Below are positions 29,502-38,392 of a DNA stretch of 64,000 nt, piece by piece. The stretch spans positions 1 through 64,000 of the forward strand of contig JALDRB010000006.1 in assembly GCA_031316155.1 (NCBI GenBank), in the 5' to 3' direction. Source of the DNA: Candidatus Scalindua sp. (GTDB taxonomy: Bacteria; Planctomycetota; Brocadiia; Brocadiales; Scalinduaceae). Position 1 is the first letter of the stretch; each line of letters starts with the position of its first letter. The translations under genes were made by a program, and so were the position numbers. Below the pieces are notes generated by a model. It saw only the letters and a program-made list of their open reading frames with translations, searched no databases and was not told the DNA's origin.

Positions 29502-29639
29502 TGTTTCGCTCCTCATTAAAAATAAAATACATGTACCGTACTATGATAGCGTACAGCCAGATAGATGCAAGAAAGATATTTCGTAAACTCAGAAATTAAC
29601 ACACTATAGAGTAAAATTGGGAGCCAAGCGTTTAACCCC

Positions 29640-29775
29640 GTATTATTATTGAAGTCAAGAGAAAAGAGAGTATAAGACCCGCCAAATTACACTTCGGGCA
29701 AGTTTACGATTTGCGATTTAAGAATTACGATTTAAAAGATTGAAAAACAAGAAAGCTTGAAAAAGAAAGTAGAGG
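29640..29775 (+). repeat. Dispersed repeat, family R5, copy 2
   Basis: Same block as 16606-16735 (TTATTATTGAAG, CGCCAAATTACACTTCGGGCAAG, TTACGATTT, TTGAAAAAGAAAG). The following 29776-30015 is non-coding and holds CCCGTCCGG and CCGGGCAGG palindrome halves. Confidence 0.7.
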
Positions 29776-30015
29776 CTATAGACAGCCCGTCCGGTTGGAT
29801 TCTTGCCCGAAGAAAGGCATGCGAGCGTTCTGATGAGTCGGCGAACCGTATGTCCGGGCAGGTGCCGGCGCGGGTGGGCTGATGGGTAAATAAAGTTTAA
29901 AATTTCCAAACAATAAAATTTAGAAGAATGGACAGTGCTGCTTGCATGAGATTCGCTGTCACAAACCCGATAAGGTAAGATGTAAAAAACATATCTTGAT
30001 TCGGTCTTGCGGTTT

Positions 30016-30321
30016 TCAATAGCTTTTATTTTGGTCCGTGTTCTTAAGTAATCGAAAAGTTTCCTCATAGATACTTTCCCTTGGGCCTATTGCAACAATC
30101 TCAATGTGTTTTTTGTCTGAAATCCTGTATATTATCCTGAATCGACTAACACGAAAGCTTCTCAAGCCGGAGAGTTCATCTCTTAGTGGTTTTCCTGAAT
30201 AGGTATCAGACACTATTGTCTGTAAGGAAGCCTTGACTTTTTTCTTAAGATGGGGGTGCAAGTTCCGTATGAGTTTCGCAACGATATCATGAACTTGTAG
30301 TTTTCTCATGGGTTGCTTCAT
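30016..30321 (-). CDS. RelE/ParE-family toxin
   Basis: 101 residues. LIRNLHPHLKKKVKASL, GKPLRDELSGLRSFRVSRFRIIYRIS and IEIVAIGPRESIYEE follow the RelE/ParE beta-sheet order: basic and aromatic residues with LxGxxxxRxxxxRIIY. RelE-type toxins cut mRNA on the ribosome. It is 12 bp downstream of a Phd/YefM antitoxin gene on the same strand. Confidence 0.88.
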   Translation of the reverse strand: MKQPMRKLQVHDIVAKLIRNLHPHLKKKVKASLQTIVSDTYSGKPLRDELSGLRSFRVSRFRIIYRISDKKHIEIVAIGPRESIYEETFRLLKNTDQNKSY

Positions 30322-30333
30322 GTGCCGAATATA

Positions 30334-30594
30334 TTAGCCAATGAGTTCATCGAGTGTGTAAAGCCTCGCATTCTTACTTTTTAATGCCCTTAATCCCTTT
30401 TTTATTTCCTGCATTAACGGGACATCTGAACGAATAGCGATGGTTTCTTTCCAACTTTCGAATTCGTCAGGACTCACCAGAACAGCGGCGGGCGCCCCAT
30501 TTTTTGTAATAACCACCGCTTCGTCAGTTGTGCTAACGGTTTCGATAAGGTTGCTTAACTTCATTTTTGCTTCAGAAAGAGATAAAGTTTTCAC
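30334..30594 (-). CDS. Phd/YefM-family antitoxin
   Basis: 86 residues beginning MKTLSLSEAKMKLSNLIE, then AVVITKNGAPAAVLVSPDEFESW, the family core. These proteins neutralise RelE/Doc-type toxins and repress their own operon through the N-terminal DNA-binding half. First gene of the pair. The gap upstream (30595-30942) holds a short repeat at about 30736-30785 shared with 36736-36780, and no gene. Confidence 0.9.
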   Translation of the reverse strand: MKTLSLSEAKMKLSNLIETVSTTDEAVVITKNGAPAAVLVSPDEFESWKETIAIRSDVPLMQEIKKGLRALKSKNARLYTLDELIG

Positions 30595-30942
30595 GACAAA
30601 ATACCTCCATTAAGGTTGACTAGAATTAAGGTCATGTTAAAGCAGGGGGAGGAATTTGTCAATGTTTTTTTGTTTCTACGGGAGAAATTTGGGCCAGCAA
30701 CTATTCCTCTATTTCAAAGATGTTTTGAACGTTACCCGTTTTCCACAGTTCACGCAGGTCAGATAGAACCTGACATTTTCTATTTGTAATGTAGTACGTT
30801 TCAATGTTAGAGAAGTGTATTAAACAGCATACTGTAAGGAAAATAAGGGAAGGAAAATCGCCATATCAGGGATGAGGAACAACATCATAACCCCCCATTA
30901 TTTATATCTCGGATTGGAAATAAAAAACAAAGGAAATAGCTT

Positions 30943-31161
30943 CTGGAAATATTAAAAATAATTAAACAATTATCCCATAATGATAGGCTAAGAGCCATGG
31001 AAGCTATTTGGAAAGATTTGAGTAGCGATGAAGAGAGTTTTGAATCACCTTCTTGGCATAAAGACGTCCTTAAGAATACTGAAAATAGAATGAATGACGG
31101 TATTGAAGAAGTTGTGGTTTGGGATACGGCTAAAAAAAACCTTAGAAAAAATTTTGAATGA
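30943..31161 (+). CDS. Addiction-module antitoxin component family
   Basis: 72 codons if read from the CTG at 30943 (AAAGGA eight bases upstream, stop just before); ATG 30997 gives 54. It reads RLRAMEAIWKDLSSDEES, PSWHKDVL, then VVVWDTAKKNLRKNFE, a variant of the antitoxin family (PF09720 type) with the AMexlWxdL and W...AK..L motifs. Its stop overlaps the next start (ATGA), as in intact pairs. Confidence 0.65.
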   Translation: MEILKIIKQLSHNDRLRAMEAIWKDLSSDEESFESPSWHKDVLKNTENRMNDGIEEVVVWDTAKKNLRKNFE

Positions 31162-31301
31162 AGATCAAAATCCTAATCTCTTCGGTAAAAGATTTAGAAG
31201 AAGATCGAATATTTTACGAGGAACAGGGAGAGGGTTTAAGAGACTATTTTTTTAATACCCTATTTTCTGATATCATAGAATGCTTTCACGCTAGAGATTA
31301 G
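31158..31301 (+). pseudogene. RelE/ParE-like toxin, truncated
   Basis: 47 codons: KIKILISSVKDLEEDRIFYEEQGEGLRDYFFNTLFSDI, then six unrelated residues and a stop. This is the N-terminal half of the RelE/ParE toxin normally paired with this antitoxin; the catalytic C-terminal strands are missing. The pair is therefore a decayed module with a surviving antitoxin. Confidence 0.65.
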
Positions 31302-31321
31302 GTGGTCGCACTGCCTACTTT

Positions 31322-32221
31322 CTATGCATTTAATTTATACGTTATGGGGATTACAATTTTTACTTCAACTGGCGGTGGAGGAAACGGAGATGCTTTTCTG
31401 ATAGCTTTTTCAGCATTATCATCGAGGGTTGAAAAACCTGAACTTTTATTTATCTTGATATCTTTTACACTCCCGTCCAGACAGACAACAAATGATATTA
31501 AGACATTACCTTGCATGAACATCTTTCGCGCTTTGTAAGGATATGATATGTTTATACGAATTATTTTGTTTATGTTGTCAAAGTGATCCTTGATATACTG
31601 ATTTTCTGCACTTTGTTCTAATTCATGTGGCATAATATCTGATTTTGGAATGCCTCCTGATTGCTCTCTTTTATCAGAGTTAACAGCACGTTTGGATTCT
31701 CGCATAGTATCTGCAACAGTTTGCTTAACTTCTTTTGTTACCTCAACAGCCTTTGCAGGTACTCTTTCATCCATCATTACCTTTGTTTCTGGCTTGACCC
31801 TGTCAGATGGTATCTTTTTCTTTATTGCCTCAACTGACTTTTCAAGTACTTTATTATCTGGCTTTTCCTCTATTTCCAGGTTGACGTTATCAGACACTGT
31901 CATCTTTTCTTTTCTCACCTCATCAGGCTTTTCAAGTATTTCTTCTTCCACCGTATTCTTAATCTCCTGTTCAACCAGGGCAGGAATTGACGCCTCGTTT
32001 CTTACAATCTCTCCAGTTTCCATTGCATTGGCATCGGTCTCATATTCACCTGTTTTTATGATATTTGTTATATTAAACTCTACAACTACTTTCCTGTTTT
32101 CCTGTGAGGTCTGTTTCTTAATATATAACGCCAAGAAAAAAAACAAAAGATGAATGATAAATGAGAAAATAACTCCCAGTTTATGGTACTTCACTTGTTT
32201 TCTGTTTGTTATATTTTCCAT
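31322..32221 (-). CDS. TonB-family energy transducer
   Basis: 299 residues. One N-terminal membrane helix (about 15-37), a long polar Glu/Lys/Val-rich linker (40-205), and a C-terminal TonB domain with ISYPYKARKMFMQGNVLISFVVCLDGSV and FPPPPVEVKIVIPITYKL. It carries proton-motive energy to outer-membrane receptors. Last gene of the receptor-exbB-exbD-tonB cluster, so it most likely serves the copper-type receptor upstream. Confidence 0.88.
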   Translation of the reverse strand: MENITNRKQVKYHKLGVIFSFIIHLLFFFLALYIKKQTSQENRKVVVEFNITNIIKTGEYETDANAMETGEIVRNEASIPALVEQEIKNTVEEEILEKPDEVRKEKMTVSDNVNLEIEEKPDNKVLEKSVEAIKKKIPSDRVKPETKVMMDERVPAKAVEVTKEVKQTVADTMRESKRAVNSDKREQSGGIPKSDIMPHELEQSAENQYIKDHFDNINKIIRINISYPYKARKMFMQGNVLISFVVCLDGSVKDIKINKSSGFSTLDDNAEKAIRKASPFPPPPVEVKIVIPITYKLNA

Positions 32222-32241
32222 ATTCTCTGTATCGAGTTTTC

Positions 32242-32622
32242 TTATTTCAGGACTTCTGTCTGCAGGGTCACTTTTTCAAAACCAGTCTTTTTAACTATAT
32301 CGAGGACGTCCACAAATATCTGCAGTACAATATTTCTATCAGCCCTTAGTGTTACCGGCGTTGTTTTTTCAAATGAGTTGATCGATTCTTTAAGATCATT
32401 TAAGTTTACCGGTTTGGATTTCAAGTATATTTTCCCTTCTCTGTCTATTTCTATGATCATCGATTCTGTAGACTCCGATTGTTTTTCTGATGCCCTTGGC
32501 AGTTCTACAGGCAACAGTCCTGCCGTCATAAAAGTAGATGTAGTAAGGACTATGGTCAGCAGCACAAGCATGATGTCTACGAACGGTATAACGTTTATTG
32601 ATTTAAACTCCTCATCTTCCAT
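32242..32622 (-). CDS. exbD: ExbD/TolR-family biopolymer transporter
   Basis: 126 residues. IKSINVIPFVDIMLVLLTIVLTTSTFM is the single membrane helix with the conserved Asp, then a periplasmic domain (VTLRADRNIVLQIFVDVLDIVKKTGF). It forms the proton channel with ExbB. It overlaps exbB by 11 bp. Confidence 0.92.
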   Translation of the reverse strand: MEDEEFKSINVIPFVDIMLVLLTIVLTTSTFMTAGLLPVELPRASEKQSESTESMIIEIDREGKIYLKSKPVNLNDLKESINSFEKTTPVTLRADRNIVLQIFVDVLDIVKKTGFEKVTLQTEVLK

Positions 32623-33040
32623 TGTTTTTTATCTCCCACTTCATCAAGAGAACCTTTGCCTTTCTCAGGATAAAATTATGGAGAGCGACGGAAGGAATCG
32701 CTACAAGTAAGCCAATTGCCGTAGCCTTGAGCGCAAGAGAAAGTCCAGTCATGATCTTGCCGGTTTCCATATAACCTTCTTCTCCTATATTGTAGAAGGT
32801 AAACATTATACCCAATACGGTACCCAGCAGACCGATGTAAGGGGCGTTGCTGCTGATAGTGGCAATTACGTGAATTTTATTGGTAAGTACCAGTTCCAGT
32901 GATTTTCTCTCGGCAAAGTCCTCTATCTTTATTTTTCTGTATGTCAGGAATCTTTCGATTGCAATAGAAAGTGATACAATACTCATAAAGATCAGAAACC
33001 CGATGATTCCATAGTCAACAAACAGTTTCGTTAATTCCAT
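32612..33040 (-). CDS. exbB: ExbB/TolQ/MotA-family proton channel protein
   Basis: 142 residues, short form. Three membrane helices; the GLLGTVLGIMFTFYNIG and GLSLALKATAIGLLVAIPSVALHNF segments are the TolQ/ExbB core. Works with ExbD to energise TonB. Stop overlaps exbD. Start ATG 33040 behind GGAGGG. Confidence 0.92.
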   Translation of the reverse strand: MELTKLFVDYGIIGFLIFMSIVSLSIAIERFLTYRKIKIEDFAERKSLELVLTNKIHVIATISSNAPYIGLLGTVLGIMFTFYNIGEEGYMETGKIMTGLSLALKATAIGLLVAIPSVALHNFILRKAKVLLMKWEIKNNGR

Positions 33041-33087
33041 TCTCCCTCCTGTATTTCGTTAATTCCCCACCCGCCTTTAGCCGGGCA

Positions 33088-33148
33088 GAGTTATTCAGTT
33101 TCGTTCACCCGCCTAAAGGACGTGTGAACGAAACGAAGAGAATAACTC
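33088..33148 (-). promoter_or_regulatory. Long hairpin between TonB-dependent receptor and exbB
   Basis: GAGTTATTC and GTTTCGTTCAC (33090-33109) pair with GTGAACGAAAC and GAATAACTC (33124-33148), about 20 bp with a small bulge. It lies in the 196-bp space between two co-directional genes. It may terminate most receptor transcripts or protect the 3' end, giving more receptor than motor. No T-run follows on the minus strand. Confidence 0.55.
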
Positions 33149-33236
33149 GTTTAAAATGTGAAATCTGTTTCGATGCATAACAATCTTTATAGATAAGGAG
33201 CATAAATCTCTTTTCTATAAATGAATTCAGCGTAAG

Positions 33237-35339
33237 TCAGAATGTCAAATCCATCGTTACCCAGATGCTGCGACCAGGCTCATTTACCTGAACCTGGTCG
33301 ACGTCAAAGGCATTGCTCAGATTCAAATGATTGGCATAGGTTTTGTTGAATATATTATCCACACCCAATTTTATCCTGGCTCCCATGTCGAACGTATAAG
33401 AACCATACAGCTCGGTCACAGCAAATCCTGGTGTTTTCCGCGCATCAAGACCGCTGCCGGTTAGCGTGTCATCATCCACCCGGCTCTGGTTGTTCATCAT
33501 ACGAAGCTTGCTGCCCACACTCCAGTTACTCTTTTTATAATCGGTGGTCAGAGACACTTCCAATGGGGGAATCTGTGCTAATGGACGGTCTTCCCTGAGA
33601 TTTTCTCCATACACATAGGCTATGGAGAGCCCGCTGGATAAATGGTCAGTCCAATATCTTTTTAACGACATCTCACCGCCGATGAGGTAGGCGCTCACAT
33701 TTCGGTAAATAGTGGCATTGTTTCCTGCAGCGCTGGCGCCGTGATCCCGAGTCCTCAGGATGAAATCACTGACCCTGTCGTAATAGAGACTTGAATCAAA
33801 TCCCCAGGATTTTGTTTTTAACTGTGTACCAATTTCTATCTGATAGTGTTTTTCCGGTTCAAGAAAAGGGTTGCCAACCCAGCGACTGCTTTCTTTTGAG
33901 TTGTTGTTGGAAGCCATATAGCGCTCTGTGGCATCGGCAGTTCTTACACTACGACTCAACGTCGTATAAAATAAACCTTTGCCTTGCAGATAATCCTGTT
34001 CAAAGTGAATCATACCACCGATATTATTCTCGATTTCTGACGTGGAACTTCTGCCATAGTATATAGAATAAAGCCCGGAGGCACTGAGCTTGGCTAGAGG
34101 ACCCATGGTATCCGACGGTGTTCTGTCTGTTTTGTCGGCGGTTGCCCGGACATGATCATAACGCAAACCGAATTTCATTCGTCTGTTATCACTCATAAGC
34201 CACTCTGATTCTCCGTATAACCCGATAGTCTGGAGTGTTACATCTGGCCAGAGAAAAGACTGAGAGGTTATAACCTTAGTGGGGCTATTACCCCGGTAGC
34301 GCACAGCATCCCGTTTGTTACCCTGATAATCAATCCCAAAATTGGTCAGGAAATTGCCATGGGCTGCCTCAAAATCAAGTCGTCCACTCAATGTATCTGA
34401 AATAGACGGTGCCCGCATATGCATATTGGCCATTGGAGGGGTGCGCAAACTATAGTTGTCCATCAGATGTTTCACGTCTGTGAAGGAAATTCGCCCAGAC
34501 ACCTTTTGCACCGCACCAAAAGAGAGACTCCGGTCGAACTTCAACCGGTAGACATCAAGTAGGGTATAAGGTGAATCCATACCGGATCCGGCAAAAAGGA
34601 CATCATCGGTATTGGTTGCCTCATAGCCGAGCTCAACCCTGGTTTCATTATCCGGAGTCCAGCCCAGAATCACATTTCCCGTAGCCACCTCATAAGCTGA
34701 TCGGACTGAGTGCCTGTCACCGTCATCATAGTTTTCGCTTTTGTCATAGTTGCCGATAATACGGACATATCCCTGGGTATTTCCAACAGCCAGATCGGCA
34801 AATCCTTCACGTCCGTCGGCGTTACCACGATACCCACTACCAACTCTGCCTCGATACCATTTTTCTGCTGTAAAACGTTCCGTGTTGCGTTTGAACAGCA
34901 CTGTGCCGCCACTGCCGCCGCCATGCTGAACGGTCTGGGATCCTTTGATTACTTCCACTTCATCAAACGTTTCGGAAGGTCCATATGAACTGGGCGGGTC
35001 CATGCGGTTTGGACAACCACCATGAACGTAGGCACCATCCAGCAGGATGTTCAGACGGTTTTGGGACTGGCCCCGAATAACAGGATCAACACCGTGACCA
35101 CCCATACGGGCGGAAAAGATGCCTGGAATAGTTGTCAGAAGATCGCCACCGTCAGTCACAGGCCCCTTAGCTCGTTCACTAATGATTAACCGGGATTTGG
35201 CAGGTTCGGAAATTTGTGTGTCTTCAACAATAATTGTCTCCATCTTAATAATAGTCTCTTTTTTACCTGCCTTATCGTCGGCTAAAACTGGCATTAACCA
35301 TAGTGAAAACACTACAGACAGCATGAGTGTTTTTTTCAT
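33237..35339 (-). CDS. TonB-dependent copper receptor (OprC/NosA-type)
   Basis: About 700 residues. ATG 35339 gives a clean signal peptide (MKKTLMLSVVFSLWLMPVLA) with AGAGGA upstream; the frame opens 48 bp earlier. The plug has TTIPGIFSARMGGHGVDPVIRGQSQNRLNILLDG and AYVHGGCPNRMDPPSSYGP, where CxxxM in GGCPNRMDPP is the signature of OprC/NosA copper receptors. The 22-strand barrel ends in WVTMDLTF, with terminal Phe. It would import Cu across the outer membrane, useful for copper enzymes. ExbB, ExbD and TonB follow on the same strand. Confidence 0.92.
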   Translation of the reverse strand: MKKTLMLSVVFSLWLMPVLADDKAGKKETIIKMETIIVEDTQISEPAKSRLIISERAKGPVTDGGDLLTTIPGIFSARMGGHGVDPVIRGQSQNRLNILLDGAYVHGGCPNRMDPPSSYGPSETFDEVEVIKGSQTVQHGGGSGGTVLFKRNTERFTAEKWYRGRVGSGYRGNADGREGFADLAVGNTQGYVRIIGNYDKSENYDDGDRHSVRSAYEVATGNVILGWTPDNETRVELGYEATNTDDVLFAGSGMDSPYTLLDVYRLKFDRSLSFGAVQKVSGRISFTDVKHLMDNYSLRTPPMANMHMRAPSISDTLSGRLDFEAAHGNFLTNFGIDYQGNKRDAVRYRGNSPTKVITSQSFLWPDVTLQTIGLYGESEWLMSDNRRMKFGLRYDHVRATADKTDRTPSDTMGPLAKLSASGLYSIYYGRSSTSEIENNIGGMIHFEQDYLQGKGLFYTTLSRSVRTADATERYMASNNNSKESSRWVGNPFLEPEKHYQIEIGTQLKTKSWGFDSSLYYDRVSDFILRTRDHGASAAGNNATIYRNVSAYLIGGEMSLKRYWTDHLSSGLSIAYVYGENLREDRPLAQIPPLEVSLTTDYKKSNWSVGSKLRMMNNQSRVDDDTLTGSGLDARKTPGFAVTELYGSYTFDMGARIKLGVDNIFNKTYANHLNLSNAFDVDQVQVNEPGRSIWVTMDLTF

Positions 35340-35870
35340 TGTTTGTTCCTCTCTTATAGGTATTTTCAAGACAATGTGTATGAGCAATAATACAATTTAC
35401 GCGCAAGTACAGGTCATAGCTGAGAAGAACGCCTTGTCACCCAACGGAATGCATTGTTATATGGGGCGTATAAGTGCATACGGATTACCTTCCCATACAA
35501 TCATTGCAAATCCATATCTTTGTACGGTTCATAGAAAGAGACAAGGGAGTTAAGAATCAGTATGAAACAGTATGCGATCCTGTAAGTGTATATACTGATG
35601 CATGAACATTTTTGTAAAATGAGAAAATTCTAAGTGATTTCCGGCATGTAAGTCTAATCGGATGATATTGCGTCCTACAATGGGTTACGGTTAATTAACA
35701 TACCACAGCCCATTCATGTCTCTATTCCGGTGTATTCATATTGAAAATAGAAAACAGGATTATCTGCAATGACCTCAGTGCAAAATGGATGCAACGTGGC
35801 AAACCATAATATGACAGCAAAAGAGGTTCTGCTGGTAAGTATAAGGAAACAAAAACGTCTAATGATATGG
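35340..35870. other. Upstream region of the receptor gene, no gene seen
   Basis: About 530 bases between the receptor start and the R2 repeat. Short open frames here have no family and no ribosome binding sites. The receptor promoter must lie here. I could not identify a Fur or Cue/Csp-type box with confidence. Confidence 0.4.
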
Positions 35871-36040
35871 TATACTACAACCGATTTGGTTTTCGGTTTT
35901 ACCCGTCCGAACGGCTGGCAGGCCGGGCAGGCTGGAAACCAAATCTTGGTTGCGGTTATCCCCGGACAAAAAGCGCTGAGGACTTTCCCCTCACAATTTT
36001 ATCTCGGATGTTATCCGAAAACCTTTATGAGATGAGTATA
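35871..36040 (+). repeat. MITE-like repeat, family R2, copy 3
   Basis: About 170 bp from TATACT to AGTATA. It has the AACCGATTTGGTTTTCGG start, the CCGTCCGAACGGCTGGCAGG block and the GAGATGAGTATA end, but lacks the CTGTCTGCGTGCG segment of the other copies. It lies between the copper receptor and the Cys-rich protein. Confidence 0.8.
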
Positions 36041-36119
36041 TAAACAACTTAATGGCTATCTATAACCTTATCTTATTAATTCGGCGAGTTTATTGTTTCG
36101 CAATATTATTGATTGAACT

Positions 36120-36569
36120 TTATGCAATATGACGTGGCGGCTTGTACAGCGGTGGTAAGTTAATGGATGCAGGAAAAACTTCCTGATGTTTGTACATACA
36201 ATGAAGCATGGATAGGCCCGGCACAGTGATACCATCCTCGGGCATCGTAACATTATATGAAAAGGATGTAAACTGGTCAGGAAGACTGGCACATCCCAGG
36301 CTCTGAATGAATGTAGAGAATATGCCTTGTGAGTCCTCCTTGAGTAGACTTTTCACTTCACAGGTATCGTTCTCTTTTGCACAGCAACAAGTGCTTAAAC
36401 TATGCGGTTCAGGATTACATTTACAGGTATGAGATCCAGGCTGTAATACCAAACTCTTATCCATAATAACAGTGCTGAGACCGGGCACAAAGAGATTTAC
36501 CAGTATGCATACCGAGATAGCAATACTGACAAAGGTTGAAGATTGAATTAATTTCACTGTCTTTAACAT
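36120..36569 (-). CDS. Cys-rich exported protein near copper receptor
   Basis: 149 residues. An N-terminal hydrophobic helix (about 12-37) acts as signal or anchor. After it come HTCKCNPEPHS, TCCCAKENDTCEV and two later Cys, then a Pro-rich end PPLYKPPRHI. I do not recognise the family firmly; the layout recalls small metal-associated exported proteins (DUF2946-like) often beside copper receptors. Cys/His-rich motifs suggest metal binding in the periplasm. Same strand as the receptor but separated by 780 bp and an R2 repeat. Confidence 0.6.
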   Translation of the reverse strand: MLKTVKLIQSSTFVSIAISVCILVNLFVPGLSTVIMDKSLVLQPGSHTCKCNPEPHSLSTCCCAKENDTCEVKSLLKEDSQGIFSTFIQSLGCASLPDQFTSFSYNVTMPEDGITVPGLSMLHCMYKHQEVFPASINLPPLYKPPRHIA

Positions 36570-37047
36570 TTACAATTTATCGTTGTAACTTAATAGCTGG
36601 AAAGCAGAGCAAAAAGCCTGACAATTTCAAAGATTATTTTAAGATAAAACCAGACTTCAGTAATTTGTTAAACTTGATGTAAAAACTTACATAATCAAAT
36701 ATAGGTTGTCAAGAAATAAACGTTACAGAAATAAACGTTACCCGTTTCCCACAACACTTCACGCAGGTGAGATTTGAGTTCTATCGAAACGGATGACACA
36801 ACAATAGGCTCTTAACAAAAATGTTTTAACCAATTACCTTTATAAAAAATACTCCTGTTGAAAGTTGTTGTCATGACATCAGCCTACATGATTTAACTGG
36901 GCGAGCAAGCTGGTTCTATAATTCGAACATTGTAATTTGAAATTTGTGATTTATTAAACCGATGTTTGGTTCCGACTTGTTCAGGTTAGGTATTATTATG
37001 TAGAAGGGATAGTGTTTGTCAATGTTCACGAATGATTTATATTGATA
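36570..37047. other. Intergenic region with R7/R8 repeats
   Basis: Holds a repeated ATAAACGTTACAGAAATAAACGTTAC motif near 36714-36740, a block (36736-36780: GTTACCCGTTT, CACGCAGGTGAGAT) shared with 30740-30785, and an R7-type composite (36836-36992) shared with 20385-20460 and 5028-5132. No gene seen. Confidence 0.6.
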
Positions 37048-37224
37048 TCATTCTTTGGTACACCACGTTCTACGGTCTTCAAAAATGAGAGAGATAGCTC
37101 CTGACAAACTCTTTCTACACTCATCGATTGTCTTACCCTGCCCGTTAGCACCTGGAATCTCAGGGCATTATGCGATATACCATTCTTCATCCTTCTCAAA
37201 AATCGCCGTAAATTCATTATGCAT
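37048..37224 (-). pseudogene. hicB antitoxin, broken second copy
   Basis: Nearly identical to hicB at 39750-39965, but codon 19 (Tyr) is TAA: MHNEFTAIFEKDEEWYIA, stop, CPEIPGANGQGKT. The downstream hicA is missing; the sequence jumps from the hicB 3' end to the TTCACGAATGATTTA block that follows hicA in the other copy. So this is a duplicated hicAB locus decayed by nonsense mutation and deletion. Confidence 0.85.
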
Positions 37225-37371
37225 ATACAATCTCCACCAATTATTGTTTTTTATTACAGTTTAAGAAAAAAAATCATAAGTATGGTGTTCTACGATTTAA
37301 AATTCTTGTCAGAAAATTTCTTAGGCTAAAGATTTAAACTTCATCAAATAGATGAAGTTAGTTGTTTTAAA

Positions 37372-37761
37372 TCACCACATAACAGGAACAATATCTGCTT
37401 CCATTATGTCTTTATCTTTCGTTATAAGTAAGACTTTTTGTCCGAACTCCTTAGCGGCTTGAATGGCTGTTCCAACAATAATTGCATCGTGAATATCAAG
37501 GTTGATTGGTGAGTTTGTTACGACAGATATATCTAATGGGTACAGAAGGATATTTTCTGCAGTTTCAACCTGTATGAGCACTTTCTCAAAGGTTAATTTG
37601 ATGCGTTTTTTCTCGTAAAGGTATCGTATCTCCATCATAACAATTGATGGAATAATTATGATGTTGGACGGGTCAGATAATGCAGATTTAGATTTATTTG
37701 ATAAGTTAGGACTTGCAGTGAGAAACCATACCCAGGGGTGGGTATCGGTTACGACATACAC
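37372..37761 (-). CDS. PIN-domain (VapC-like) toxin
   Basis: 129 residues. Asp in VVTDTHPWVWFL near the start, Glu in MMEIRYLYE, and Asp in DIHDAIIVGTA and LLITKDKDI form the four-acid PIN nuclease site. VapC toxins cut tRNA or rRNA. Overlaps the upstream antitoxin gene by one base. Confidence 0.88.
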   Translation of the reverse strand: MYVVTDTHPWVWFLTASPNLSNKSKSALSDPSNIIIIPSIVMMEIRYLYEKKRIKLTFEKVLIQVETAENILLYPLDISVVTNSPINLDIHDAIIVGTAIQAAKEFGQKVLLITKDKDIMEADIVPVMW

Positions 37762-37958
37762 TAAAGCGTCTCCTTTAGTCTAAGTTTTACATCATTGATG
37801 TCTTCGGTTGTAATTTCCTCGCTCCCTTTCAAAAGTCCATAAAGGCTAGACGTTGTATGCGTTTTTAACTTTGGTTCTTCAGACCGGATTTGGGCTTTAA
37901 GAGCATGAAGTTTCAATTCCATTAATTTTATTTCATTTAATAATTCAACCTTTTGCAT
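37761..37958 (-). CDS. Antitoxin of PIN-domain toxin
   Basis: 65 residues, helical and charged; ends SLYGLLKGSEEITTEDINDVKLRLKETL, the tail typical of small VapB-type antitoxins that cover the PIN site. ATG with AGGAGG just upstream. First gene of the pair. Confidence 0.75.
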   Translation of the reverse strand: MQKVELLNEIKLMELKLHALKAQIRSEEPKLKTHTTSSLYGLLKGSEEITTEDINDVKLRLKETL

Positions 37959-38094
37959 AAACTTACCTCCTTATTCGAAATAAAAATAACAAGGAACCAG
38001 GGCGGAGTCAAACGAAAAAGGTTTTTCCTATCTATTCTTAAAATATGGGCATACTGATTCATGCCAAATCACGGACATCTTATTGCTGTTCCAA

Positions 38095-38388
38095 ATTAGG
38101 AATGATTGTTTTTCCCCGTCTTTGAAAATTCTAATTGGCAGATTTCTGAAGCCTGAAAAACAGGACGAAAACCTGAGAAAAACAAATCATAGGTATGGTG
38201 TTCCACGTTTTAACATACCGACACCAATTTTCCCATCTGGTTTTATTTGTCAATAGTTAAGGTGACCTTAGCTTCCCTTCTTTTTTCTTTCCTTTACTTT
38301 TAACCTCAATGCTTATATGCGTATATCCGCATCCAATCTCACCAATCTCTTTTGTCTTGCAAACAGCCCCTCTCTTTTATAATATTTA
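38095..38388. repeat. 290-bp direct repeat, copy 1 (cut by IS630 element)
   Basis: Almost identical to 40071-40367, including TTTCTGAAGCCTGAAAAACAGGACGAAAACC and CTTATATGCGTATATCCGC. It ends at TATAATATTTA, where the transposase unit begins; the other copy continues with AGAC. The minus strand reads pieces such as RGYTHISVEVKSKEK, KVTLTID and KPDGKIGVGMLKRG in different frames, a likely gene remnant (possibly retropepsin-like). Confidence 0.8.
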
Positions 38389-38392
38389 CTAG

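Noticed and set aside
35769-36035. 88-codon plus-strand frame
   Set aside because: It is the R2 repeat read as protein (the same GFTRPNGWQAGQAGNQ appears wherever the repeat is); not a gene.
36714-36740. ATAAACGTTAC direct repeat as a CRISPR or iteron start
   Set aside because: Only two units with no spacers and no cas or rep gene nearby.
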